Below are positions 1-6,340 of a stretch of DNA of 6,346 bases, piece by piece. The notes under the pieces were generated by a model. The model worked only from the letters and a program-made list of their open reading frames with translations, ran no database searches and was not told where the DNA came from. The first letter of the stretch is position 1, and every line of letters starts with the position of its first letter. The translations under genes and the position numbers were made by a program. Location: positions 6,902 to 13,247 of the forward strand of contig DIAV01000292.1 in the NCBI GenBank assembly GCA_002415895.1, in the 5' to 3' direction. The DNA is from Anaerolineales bacterium UBA5069. GTDB taxonomy: Bacteria; Chloroflexota; Anaerolineae; Caldilineales; Caldilineaceae.

Positions 1-84
1 TTCAATTTCGAGTGGATTCAGTTGGGCCAGAGCGACAATGACACGATCGCCGAGTACATCGAGACAATGGAGTTGCCTGAATAG
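1..84 (+). CDS. C-terminal end of an unrecognised protein (partial)
   Basis: The first frame is open from base 1 and ends at the TAG at 82-84, giving 27 residues that end in the acidic stretch IAEYIETMELPE. The gene starts outside the window. The fragment is too short to assign to a family. A strong hairpin terminator begins 28 bases after the stop, which supports this being a genuine gene end. The fragment is hydrophilic, with no membrane segment or recognisable motif. The stop codon and terminator are what make it credible. Confidence 0.6.
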   Translation, partial: FNFEWIQLGQSDNDTIAEYIETMELPE

Positions 85-111
85 GCACATTGCCCACGGC
101 GCTTTGTCAAT

Positions 112-148
112 ACAGAAGGGCATCGGTAGTGCGCCGATGCCCTTCTGT
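112..148 (+). terminator. Intrinsic terminator hairpin between convergent genes
   Basis: A perfect 15-base-pair inverted repeat pairs 112-126 (ACAGAAGGGCATCGG) with 134-148 around a 7-base loop. It is followed on the plus strand by a short T-rich stretch (TTT at 148-150, then ACTTC). It lies between the plus-strand gene ending at 84 and the minus-strand gene ending at 177, so it can serve both transcripts. The T tract is weak on both sides, so termination efficiency is uncertain. Confidence 0.8.
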
Positions 149-176
149 TTACTTCGCGCCAGGTGACGAATGCGAA

Positions 177-1634
177 TTACGCCTGGTGCACGTCCTTGAG
201 GCCGACACCCGCGGCCACAAGAATGGGGTCGTAGACGGGGGAATACGGGGGCGCGTAGGAGAGATCGAGCATGGTCACATCGTGCAGCGTCATCTTCGCT
301 GTCATGGCCGTGGCGACGATATCAATGCGCTTGTTTACGCCCGCTGTGCCCACAATCTGGCCGCCCAGCAGCCGACCATCGCGTTTGTCAAAGACCAGTT
401 TCGTGCGGATTTCGGCCGCGCCCGGGTAGTAGCCGGCGCGGTCGGTAGCGGTGATGGTGGCGCTGCCCACGTACTCGCCCTGCGCGCCAAAGGAGGCGTG
501 CGCACGCGCCGCCTGCTCTGTGAGGCCGGTCATGGCCAGTGAGTAATCAAAGACCTTGACAATGGCTGTGCCCGCAATGCCGGGAAACTCGGCACTGCCA
601 CCCAGCGCATTCTCGCCCACGATGCGGCCACCCTTGTTGGCGGAAGGGGCCAGGGGAATCCACGCAGGGTCGCCCGTCACAATGTGGCGGTATTCCACGC
701 AGTCACCCGCTGCATAAATGTCAGGGTCACTCGTGCGCAATTGGCTGTCCACCGCGAGCGCGCCGCTCTTGCCAATGGTGAGACCGGCCGCGCTGGCAAG
801 GGCCACATTGGGGCGCACGCCCACGGAGACAAGTACGAGGTCTACGCCAAGCACGTTGTCATTGCCCTCTGCATCGCGCACGGTCACGTCCAGCGCGCCG
901 TCACCGGCGACAATTGCGCGCACGCCTGCGCCGAGGTGCAGGTGCACGCCTTGCTCGCGCAGGTGGCCAACCAAGGGCTTCACCATGTCCGCATCCATAT
1001 TCGGCATAATCTGCGGCAGCAGTTCAACCAGGTCTACCGACAGGCCGCGCTTGCGCAATGTTTCGACCATCTCCAGCCCAATATAGCCTGCGCCCACAAC
1101 CACGGCGCGCCGGGGCCGATTTTCATCCAGGAAGCTGCGAATCGCCTCGGCGTCGGTGAGCGAGCGCAGCGTGAAGACGCCGGGCAGATCGAGGCCCGGG
1201 ATGGGCGGTTTGGCGGCGGATGCGCCCGTCGCGTAGACAAGCTTGGCATAGACTTGCGTGAATTCTTCGCCTGTTTCCAACATCTTTACTGTTACGGTGT
1301 GCGCCTCACGGTCAATTGCGGTTACCTCGTGGTGAAGGCGCACGTCAAGGTCGCGCTCATTGCGCGCACGCTCGAGTGTGAGCGCCATAAGGTTGTCTTT
1401 GGAGGCGACTTCACCGGCAATCCAGTAGGGCATCCCGCACATAGAGTAGGAGATGTGCGGGGACTTCTCGAAGACGATCACTGTGGCTTCGGGCGCCTCG
1501 CGCTTGATCTTGCTGGCAGCGCTCATGCCCGCGGCGTCACCGCCAATGATCACGAAGGGTGCTTCACTCGCGTTTTGCGGCGCTTGTGCGGCCGCATCCT
1601 TTTTCTGCCTGGGTTCTGCCTTGGCTCGCGCCAT
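177..1634 (-). CDS. FAD-dependent pyridine nucleotide-disulfide oxidoreductase, CoA-disulfide reductase / NADH oxidase-like
   Basis: The product has 485 residues. An N-terminal FAD-binding motif (VIIGGDAAGMSAA, 28-40) leads to the single active-site cysteine in SYSMCGMPYWIAG (Cys66), the pattern of CoA-disulfide reductases and related NADH oxidases that use one redox Cys rather than a CxxxxC pair. The NAD(P)H-binding motif is GAGYIGLE (181-188). Glu204, at the end of the second strand of that fold, suggests NADH preference (inference). The second FAD motif is TSDPDIYAAGDC (301-312), followed by PLAPSANKGGR (327-337). The dimerisation domain ends with YAPPYSPVYDP (460-470), typical of the family. 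The start is supported by GAGGTGAG at 1637-1644. Residues 1-26 are an extra Ala/Lys/Gln-rich, probably disordered extension; there is no C-terminal rhodanese domain. It lies 110 bases downstream of the amidohydrolase on the same strand and is probably co-transcribed. The actual substrate (CoA disulfide, persulfide or oxygen) cannot be decided from sequence. Confidence 0.92.
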   Translation of the reverse strand: MARAKAEPRQKKDAAAQAPQNASEAPFVIIGGDAAGMSAASKIKREAPEATVIVFEKSPHISYSMCGMPYWIAGEVASKDNLMALTLERARNERDLDVRLHHEVTAIDREAHTVTVKMLETGEEFTQVYAKLVYATGASAAKPPIPGLDLPGVFTLRSLTDAEAIRSFLDENRPRRAVVVGAGYIGLEMVETLRKRGLSVDLVELLPQIMPNMDADMVKPLVGHLREQGVHLHLGAGVRAIVAGDGALDVTVRDAEGNDNVLGVDLVLVSVGVRPNVALASAAGLTIGKSGALAVDSQLRTSDPDIYAAGDCVEYRHIVTGDPAWIPLAPSANKGGRIVGENALGGSAEFPGIAGTAIVKVFDYSLAMTGLTEQAARAHASFGAQGEYVGSATITATDRAGYYPGAAEIRTKLVFDKRDGRLLGGQIVGTAGVNKRIDIVATAMTAKMTLHDVTMLDLSYAPPYSPVYDPILVAAGVGLKDVHQA

Positions 1635-1636
1635 GT

Positions 1637-1644
1637 CTCACCTC
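1637..1644 (-). promoter_or_regulatory. Ribosome binding site of the CoA-disulfide reductase-like gene
   Basis: GAGGTGAG on the minus strand ends two bases before the ATG at 1634-1632; its GAGGTG core is four bases from the start. It fixes the start that includes the 26-residue N-terminal extension, since no alternative start with a comparable site precedes the FAD motif. Confidence 0.75.
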
Positions 1645-1744
1645 ACAGGGTTGGGTTGGGTTGATTATTGCCTCAGCTTACCATTCTGCGCATGTGGCAA
1701 GCGTGCATGTGGTCACACAATGGTGTGTACACCTGTGGGGCAGT

Positions 1745-3409
1745 TCATGCTTCCCACACGACAGCGCCATCAAAGATGGTCATGCGCACCTGTGTCTGCG
1801 CCAACGCGCCCGCGGCAATTGCCTCGGCATCCAGCGCCAGCAGGTCGCGATCAAGCAGCACGAGGTCAGCGCGCCGGCCCAGCGCCAGCGTGCCGATTGT
1901 CTGCTGCCAGCCCGCCGCCTCGGTTGGCCCCACCGTGTAGGCGCGCAGGGCGTCCATGAGGCCAATGCGCTGGTCGCCGTACCATGCGGCGCGCTTGGGT
2001 TCTGCAGGGCGGGTGCGCGCGACGGCGGCGTGCAGCCCCAGCCACGGGTTGGGGTCGGCCACCGGCGCATCGCTGCCAAAGGCAAGGCGCGTGCCGTGGC
2101 GCAGCAGATCGGCAAAGGTGTAGGCTGTCGCGGCACGCGTGCCCAGCAGCAGATCAGCGGTGTCCATGTCATCCAGCGCATGGACGGGTTGCACGCTGGC
2201 CGTGAGGTTGAGGCGGGCAAGGCGGGGTGCGTCGGCGGGGTCCAGCATCTGCACATGCTCAATGCGGTGAGGGATGGCAACGGGCGGCCCCCCAACTGCC
2301 AATTCCTCGAAGACATCCAGCACTTCGCGGTTGGCGCGGTCGCCAATCGCGTGGATGCTGATGGGAAAACCGGCGGCCGTGGCGCGCCGAAAAATCGCGG
2401 CCATGGCATCGGGCGGGGTGACGACGACGCCGTAATTGGGGGCCGCATGAGGGCCATCGTCGGGCATAGGCTCGAAGGGTGCCAGCATCCACGCCGTGCG
2501 GCTGCCCAGCGAGCCATCTGCAAAGAGCTTGACATGGCCCAGGCGCAGGCGATCATCACCCAGCCCACTCTCGACACCCAACGCCTCTACATGATCGAGA
2601 TCGGTGGCGGAGACATTGCAGTTGACGCGTAACCGCAGATCACCGGCGCGGCGCATCGTTTGGAAGGCGCGCAGCGCCTCTCCCCCTTCCATGCCCCCGC
2701 CGTAGCGCTGATCGTGGATTGCAGTGACGCCAAGGCGGTGCATAGCGCTGGTGCCGTTGCGCATAGCCGCAAGGCGTTGCGCGAAGGTGGCGGGTGGCAC
2801 CTGCTGCCAAACGAGAAAAGTCGCCATTTCGCGCAGAACGCCGGTGGGCGCCCCTGCTGCGTCGCGGTCAATTGTGCCGTCGGCAGGATCAGGCGTCGAC
2901 GCGGAGACGCCACCGGCGCGCAGGGCGGCGCTGTTGGCAACGGCGCTGTGCATGTCGCTGCGGTAGAGCAGCGTGGGGCGGTCGGGGCCAGTGACGCTGT
3001 CAAGCTCGGCCGCGGTGGGAAAGGCCACCTCGCCCCAGCGCGATTCATTCCAGCCACGGCTGACAATCCAGCCACCGGCGGATGTGGCTGCGGCGTGGGC
3101 CGCAAGGCGCTCCAGCATCTCGCCCTTGGAGCGCGTGTCGGCAAGCTGGAGCGCGCCTAATTGAATGCTCCAATCGCCAAAGTGGATATGTGCGTCGGTG
3201 AGGCCGGGCAGGAGCGTTGCACCCGCACCGTCAATGATGCGTGTGTGCGGCCCCGCCAGCGCGAGCACTTCGCCATTGGCGCCGATGGCGTGGATGCGGT
3301 GGTGGCGAACAGCCACAGCCTGCGGGTATGCGCCATGCTGGCCCGTAACCATGGTGAGCACGTGCGCGTTGTAAATGATCAGGTCTGGTGCATTGTCGAT
3401 GCTGAGCAT
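1745..3409 (-). CDS. YtcJ-like metal-dependent amidohydrolase (amidohydrolase 3 family)
   Basis: The product has 554 residues from the chosen ATG. The pattern is that of the YtcJ / N-substituted formamide deformylase-like amidohydrolases: an N-terminal beta-sandwich segment ([12 protein letters not shown]), the metal-binding HxH in [10 protein letters not shown] (His74, His76), GWNESRWG at 119-126, and [13 protein letters not shown] starting at Lys294. These are followed by [10 protein letters not shown] (His353), RIEHVQ (His385), FGSDAPV (Asp447) and the closing [12 protein letters not shown] strand. It should be a cytosolic TIM-barrel hydrolase acting on an amide or related C-N bond; the substrate is unknown. 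The frame is open to a TTG at 3463 (572 residues), but AAAGG at 3419-3423 lies 9 bases before the ATG at 3409 and only 3 before the ATG at 3415, so 3409 is preferred. The TTG also sits inside an AT-rich promoter-like stretch. No signal peptide is seen. It is first in a likely two-gene operon with the downstream flavoprotein and diverges from the selenoprotein gene. Confidence 0.92.
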   Translation of the reverse strand: MLSIDNAPDLIIYNAHVLTMVTGQHGAYPQAVAVRHHRIHAIGANGEVLALAGPHTRIIDGAGATLLPGLTDAHIHFGDWSIQLGALQLADTRSKGEMLERLAAHAAATSAGGWIVSRGWNESRWGEVAFPTAAELDSVTGPDRPTLLYRSDMHSAVANSAALRAGGVSASTPDPADGTIDRDAAGAPTGVLREMATFLVWQQVPPATFAQRLAAMRNGTSAMHRLGVTAIHDQRYGGGMEGGEALRAFQTMRRAGDLRLRVNCNVSATDLDHVEALGVESGLGDDRLRLGHVKLFADGSLGSRTAWMLAPFEPMPDDGPHAAPNYGVVVTPPDAMAAIFRRATAAGFPISIHAIGDRANREVLDVFEELAVGGPPVAIPHRIEHVQMLDPADAPRLARLNLTASVQPVHALDDMDTADLLLGTRAATAYTFADLLRHGTRLAFGSDAPVADPNPWLGLHAAVARTRPAEPKRAAWYGDQRIGLMDALRAYTVGPTEAAGWQQTIGTLALGRRADLVLLDRDLLALDAEAIAAGALAQTQVRMTIFDGAVVWEA

Positions 3410-3440
3410 GATCATAAGCCTTTGCGTTTTTGCGTAGAGT

Positions 3441-3464
3441 TTGCCTATATATTGTATAATCAAT
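3441..3464 (-). promoter_or_regulatory. Candidate -10 region of the amidohydrolase operon
   Basis: An AT-rich island contains the minus-strand hexamers TACAAT and TATATA, each 5 of 6 against TATAAT, about 32-50 bases upstream of the preferred ATG at 3409. No convincing -35 hexamer was found at 16-18 bases upstream, so the assignment rests on composition and position only. Confidence 0.3.
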
Positions 3465-3577
3465 GCGGAGGTGCGGCGCGTGGGTGGTACTCACCTGCGC
3501 TGGGGTTGACACACACAGCGCTTTGAAACGGTGCGCCAATTGTACGTCACCAGCGTGCGAGTTATGCTTTTTGGAAA

Positions 3578-3582
3578 CGGAG
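3578..3582 (+). promoter_or_regulatory. Ribosome binding site that fixes the selenoprotein start
   Basis: CGGAG at 3578-3582 lies 7 bases before the GTG at 3590-3592, a normal Shine-Dalgarno distance. The nearby ATG at 3564 is in another frame and meets a stop at 3597, and the GTGs at 3582 and 3585 are also out of frame. GTG 3590 is therefore the best start of the TGA-containing frame. Confidence 0.65.
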
Positions 3583-3589
3583 TGGTGCT

Positions 3590-4126
3590 GTGGATCTGAT
3601 CCCTGAACAAACTCTTGCTTTAGCCGTAGTGGGCACGCGCATTGCCGGCCATACGCTGGCCGACGTGCTGGGCGATTCGCCCACGCTGGTTGTCTTTTTG
3701 CGCCACTTTGGCTGACACTTCTGCCGCGAGACCGTCAAGGACTTGCGTGCAGCGGTCGCTGCCAATTCAAACTATCTGCCCGTCCTCTTTGTGCATATGG
3801 GAGCGCCGGATGCAGGCGCAGGCTTCTTTGCTGACATGTGGCCGCAGGCGCGCGCCATTGCCGATGCGCCCGGCCTGCCGCTCTACCGCGCCTTTGGCCT
3901 TGAGAAGGGCACGCCTGCACAAATGATGAACCTGAGCGTCATTGCATGCAGCGTGCGCGCAATTGGCAAGGGCAATATTCCCGGCAAGCCCGTGGGAGAC
4001 CCGCTGCAGATGCCGGGACTCTTCCTTGTGCAGGGCAGGCGGGTGCTGTGGCAGCGTGACTACAAGCACGCCGGCGATAGCCCCGTTTGGGCGGACTTGC
4101 CTGCGCAGTGGCTGCTGAATGTGTGA
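3590..4126 (+). CDS. Selenocysteine-containing peroxiredoxin-like protein (AhpC-TSA_2 / PRXL2 / SelL-related), UxxC active site
   Basis: Reading through the in-frame TGA at 3713-3715 gives one 178-residue protein, a normal length for this thioredoxin-fold family, ending at the TGA at 4124-4126. The N-terminal part (1-41) ends in TLVVFLRHFG. Sec42 and Cys45 form UHFCRE, matching the family's FLRxFGCxxCRE active site with Sec replacing the first Cys. Downstream family features are YLPVLFVHMGAP (62-73), PLYRAFGLEKG, MPGLFLVQG (141-149) and the conserved-looking HAGDSP (160-165). Another Cys is at 120. The likely role is a cytosolic thiol-dependent peroxidase or disulfide reductase; the true substrate is unknown. 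A SECIS-like hairpin follows the TGA at once. Without recoding only 41 residues would be made. The alternative is a pseudogene, but a nonsense change at exactly the catalytic position, in an otherwise undamaged frame with that hairpin, makes this much less likely. Codon use is the same on both sides of the TGA. The family and frame are read from sequence; Sec insertion is inferred. Confidence 0.85.
3713..3715 (+). other. Recoded TGA: selenocysteine codon 42
   Basis: The in-frame TGA is flanked by TTT GGC before and CAC TTC TGC CGC GAG after, giving FG-U-HFCRE. TGA is a real stop elsewhere in this window (the amidohydrolase end at 1745-1747 and this gene's own end at 4124-4126), so genome-wide reassignment of TGA to Trp or Gly does not explain it. 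Confidence 0.83.
3721..3752 (+). promoter_or_regulatory. Candidate bacterial SECIS element
   Basis: The hairpin starts 5 bases after the TGA. Pairs are 3721-3724 with 3749-3752 (CTGC/GCAG), a bulged U at 3748, then 3725-3730 with 3742-3747 (CGCGAG/CTTGCG, one G-U pair), an A-A mismatch (3731/3741) and CC/GG (3732-3733 with 3739-3740). The apical loop is GUCAA (3734-3738). The loop therefore begins with G then U, 19 bases after the last base of the TGA. This agrees with what is known of bacterial SECIS elements such as E. coli fdhF: a stem right after UGA, and a G at the start of an apical loop roughly 16-37 bases downstream, bound by SelB. A competing fold pairs 3730-3734 with 3753-3757 and has a GGAC loop at 3739-3742. 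Folding energy was not computed. Confidence 0.72.
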
Positions 4127-4129
4127 GGT

Positions 4130-4172
4130 TCAGCCCATGGATCGAGCGGACTTCAGTGTCGATCAGGGCTGA
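4130..4172 (+). terminator. Hairpin just after the selenoprotein gene, possible terminator
   Basis: TCAGCCC (4130-4136) pairs with GGGCTGA (4166-4172), and GATCGA (4140-4145) pairs with TCGATC (4159-4164). The two helices are separated by a small internal loop (ATG against A), and the top loop has 13 bases. It begins 4 bases after the stop codon. No T tract follows, so it may be a weak or factor-dependent terminator or an mRNA 3'-end stabiliser. Confidence 0.4.
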
Positions 4173-4178
4173 GTCGGT

Positions 4179-4205
4179 TTGACAACTTCAGGAGAGAATG
4201 ATAAT
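4179..4205 (+). promoter_or_regulatory. Probable sigma-70-type promoter of the tRNA-Asp gene
   Basis: A perfect -35 hexamer TTGACA lies at 4179-4184, and GATAAT (5 of 6) lies at 4200-4205 after a short 15-base spacer. Initiation near 4211-4213 would leave a leader of about 20 bases before the mature tRNA at 4233. The perfect -35 and the position support it; the short spacer is the weak point. Confidence 0.6.
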
Positions 4206-4232
4206 CTTCGGCTTACCGCTCGCGACCAGTGT

Positions 4233-4308
<76 letters not shown>

Positions 4309-4314
4309 GCAAAG

Positions 4315-4348
4315 CGGCCCACCGAATCTCGGTGGGCCGTTCTGTTTT
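4315..4348 (+). terminator. Rho-independent terminator of the tRNA-Asp gene
   Basis: CGGCCCACCGA (4315-4325) pairs perfectly with TCGGTGGGCCG (4329-4339) around the 3-base loop ATC, and T-rich TTCTGTTTT follows at 4340-4348. It starts 7 bases after the CCA of the tRNA. It also lies between the tRNA and the end of the convergent minus-strand gene at 4393, but the minus-strand T run is poor, so it mainly serves the tRNA. Confidence 0.88.
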
Positions 4349-4392
4349 GCGCGCCTGCGTCACGTCTGCGCTTTATCTGGGCGTGGCGCGTG

Positions 4393-6336
4393 TTACCGCA
4401 GTGGAGAAAGGAATTCGCCTGCAACAATCGCGCGTTCCTGCTTGGGCGGCTGCCAGGCCACGGCAAGGTTGCCCGCGAGCGTGTCCTGTTTGTGCAGCAC
4501 CTCAATATAGTAGCGCCTGCCCGCAATGAGGAAGATGGGCTTCGATGCCTGTTCGGGGTACTTGTCCCACACCATGTCAGGCGTCCAATCGGGCACTGAA
4601 GCTATCAACCGTGCCTTGGCGGCCGTCGCATCGGTGCTCAGCAGCAATTGCCCTTCGTCGTCGGAGGCGATCCAGAAGCGGTACATGCCTGTGACAGGTG
4701 GATGGAGGTAGCCGCGTATGCGCTGCCCTGCACTCTCCTCGTCGAGAAGCACATGCAGTTCCGTCAGTGTGTCCACCTGTGCCGGCGCGTCGGGATAGTC
4801 GGCGCTGGCCTTCAGGTCTGCAATCTGCGCACCTGGAATTTCGAGCCAGAGTGCGCGCGTGATTTCGCCTGCGCCCGTGCCCGCACGTGCAAATGGCCTT
4901 GCCACAGGCGTTGGCGTGGCTGTGGATGTCAGCGTGACTGTTGCCGTCAGCGCGGTCGTCCCGGTCATCGGAGCACCTGCGGCAGGGCTGAGCGTGGGCG
5001 TAGCGGCCGCGGCAGTGCCTGCGCCCTGGTAGGCAAGGCGCACAAGTTCGCCCGTGGCAATGTAGAGCATCCACAGGTTGCCGTCCGGCCCCATGCTGAT
5101 TTGAACCGGCCCCGGCACAGAGGTGGCGAAATCCTGCAGCGTGTAGCCGCCCGATGCATCAAAGTGCATGGCGGTGATGACGCCGCCGTTAAAATCGGTG
5201 AAGAAGTAGGCGCCGCGGTATGCAGCGGGATAGAGCTTGCCCGTATAAAAGTCGCCGCCGATGGCCGCGCCACGCTGCGGCTGGACAGAATGCGCGTAGG
5301 TGTACAGGCCAAAGGTGACAGGCGCCGCGCCGGAAAAGAGCGGGTCACAGATGGCCCAATCCGTCATGCGTTCTTCGCCCTCGTAGCAGGGCCAGCCAAA
5401 GTTTGCACCGGGCGCGCCTCGGTTAATCTCCTCCCAGGTGCTGTTGCCCACCTCGCCCACAACCAGTTCGCCCGTGCTCGGCGCAAAGGTGAAGCGGAAT
5501 GGGTTGCGCAAACCCAGCGCGTAGACCTTGGCGCGATTGGCGTTGAGGTCGCCGTCATAAAAGGGATTTGTCGCATAGCCCGCGCCTGTTATGGGATCAA
5601 TGCGCAGGATTTTACCGGCCAGGCTGTTGATATCCTGTGCGCGCCAGTTGCCCTTGCTGTTGACGATGCCGTCGCCCAGACTCACAAAAAGCGAACCATC
5701 GGCGGCGAACTTGAGAAAGTCCACCGTATGCGCAGTCCCCTCAGCGGGGAGGCAGTCCTGCACAAACATGCCATTTTCGTCGAGGCACGAGAAGGGGAAC
5801 TCGTCGCCTTGCTCCGGGTTGCCAATGTTGGCAAAGGTGCTGTTTGTGCCCAACACCACCACGCCGGACCCTTGTTCGTGTACATTGAGATTGTCGGCGG
5901 AAGCACGCAGGCGCAGGACGCGCGATACGCGCGCCCCGGTGGGCGGGAAGCCCCGCGCTTCGGGCGGGTCATAGGTGTAGGCCAGGTAAACATAGGGCTG
6001 CGCGGGCCAGTCGGGATGGACAGTCACACCCATGAGGCCGCGGTCGGCTGCGTCATTGACTTCATTGCTCAGGTCGATGAAGGGATCGGGCTGTAGGACG
6101 CCGTCCTCCACCACGCGCACAATCCCCTTCTTCTCGGTAATGAAGATGCGCCCGTCGGACGCGACCGCAAAGGAGGTGGGGATGACCAGGCCGCCTACAA
6201 TCTGCTGCTCATAGAACCCATCGGGCAGGGCGGTATTGAGTGGGTGTGCGCCGGCAGTGGCCGGCAGCAGCGCGACGATAAGCAGCGCCAGCAGCAGTGT
6301 AATGGTCCCAATGCGGCGCGATTTGGATGATTTCAT
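4393..6336 (-). CDS. Secreted sorbosone/glucose dehydrogenase-like (GSDH) beta-propeller with C-terminal PA14 domain
   Basis: The product has 647 residues. Residues 1-30 form a Sec signal peptide: positive start KSSKSRR, hydrophobic core TLLLALLIVALL, and likely cleavage after TAGA. Residues about 35-436 are a six-bladed-propeller GSDH domain, shown by FAVASDGRIFITEKKGIVRVV, RGLMGVTVHP, AHTVDFLKFAADGSLFVSLGDG, GKILRIDP, GLRNPFRF and NFGWPCYEG. His203 sits where soluble PQQ glucose dehydrogenases have their catalytic His, so PQQ-dependent sugar oxidation outside the membrane is possible but unproven. Cysteines 184/195 and 317/330 could form disulfides. Residues about 437-487 are an Ala/Thr/Pro-rich linker (for example TLTSTATPTPVARP). 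Residues about 490-640 resemble a PA14 domain (RIRGYLHPPVTGMYRFWIASDD, 539-560; GRRYYIEVLHK, 606-616), usually carbohydrate-binding. AGGAGG at 6341-6346, four bases before the ATG, fixes the start. It converges on the tRNA unit, and nothing downstream on its strand suggests an operon here. Confidence 0.9.
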   Translation of the reverse strand: MKSSKSRRIGTITLLLALLIVALLPATAGAHPLNTALPDGFYEQQIVGGLVIPTSFAVASDGRIFITEKKGIVRVVEDGVLQPDPFIDLSNEVNDAADRGLMGVTVHPDWPAQPYVYLAYTYDPPEARGFPPTGARVSRVLRLRASADNLNVHEQGSGVVVLGTNSTFANIGNPEQGDEFPFSCLDENGMFVQDCLPAEGTAHTVDFLKFAADGSLFVSLGDGIVNSKGNWRAQDINSLAGKILRIDPITGAGYATNPFYDGDLNANRAKVYALGLRNPFRFTFAPSTGELVVGEVGNSTWEEINRGAPGANFGWPCYEGEERMTDWAICDPLFSGAAPVTFGLYTYAHSVQPQRGAAIGGDFYTGKLYPAAYRGAYFFTDFNGGVITAMHFDASGGYTLQDFATSVPGPVQISMGPDGNLWMLYIATGELVRLAYQGAGTAAAATPTLSPAAGAPMTGTTALTATVTLTSTATPTPVARPFARAGTGAGEITRALWLEIPGAQIADLKASADYPDAPAQVDTLTELHVLLDEESAGQRIRGYLHPPVTGMYRFWIASDDEGQLLLSTDATAAKARLIASVPDWTPDMVWDKYPEQASKPIFLIAGRRYYIEVLHKQDTLAGNLAVAWQPPKQERAIVAGEFLSPLR

Positions 6337-6340
6337 ATGA

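Larger units (their letters stand above)
3410..3589. promoter_or_regulatory. Divergent intergenic regulatory region
   Basis: This is the 180-base space between the divergent amidohydrolase and selenoprotein genes. It holds an AT-rich island (3441-3464) in otherwise GC-rich DNA. TATAAT at 3455-3460 reads on the plus strand; TACAAT and TATATA in the same island read on the minus strand. ATTG-N6-CAAT (3451-3464) is a small inverted repeat. A 9-base-pair imperfect hairpin with two G-T pairs lies at 3478-3500. A perfect TTGACA lies at 3506-3511 on the plus strand, but no -10 stands at normal distance. The promoters are therefore probable but not resolved. Confidence 0.45.

Noticed and set aside
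1648..1662. Triple GGGTT repeat as a G-quadruplex or telomere-like element
   Set aside because: Only three G-tracts are present, one short of a canonical quadruplex, and the repeat is simply the leader just upstream of the flavoprotein's RBS. Nothing else supports a structural role.
684..1664. Long plus-strand open frame opposite the flavoprotein gene
   Set aside because: It is antisense to a gene with clear FAD and NAD motifs. The translation has no domain pattern, and long mirror frames are expected in GC-rich DNA.
3506..3511. TTGACA as a confirmed promoter of the selenoprotein gene
   Set aside because: No acceptable -10 hexamer is found 15-19 bases downstream (the region reads AACGGTGCGC), so it was kept only as a note.
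3713..3715. TGA read as Trp or Gly through an alternative genetic code
   Set aside because: TGA ends the amidohydrolase at 1745-1747 and this gene at 4124-4126, so it is a stop in this genome. The aligned family residue is Cys, not Trp or Gly.
3590..4126. Pseudogene explanation for the in-frame TGA
   Set aside because: There is only one interruption, exactly at the catalytic position. Both sides keep full family features and the same frame, an RBS is present, and a SECIS-like hairpin follows. Random decay would not favour that codon.
3743..4126. A shorter protein starting at the TTG at 3743 as the real gene
   Set aside because: It would lack the first beta strand and the whole active site, and no ribosome binding site precedes it. 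It is only the part of the selenoprotein frame downstream of the recoded codon.
4648..6096. Long plus-strand open frame opposite the GSDH-PA14 gene
   Set aside because: It is a shadow of a well-supported minus-strand gene. The translation is Arg/Cys/His-rich, without a motif or a suitable RBS.
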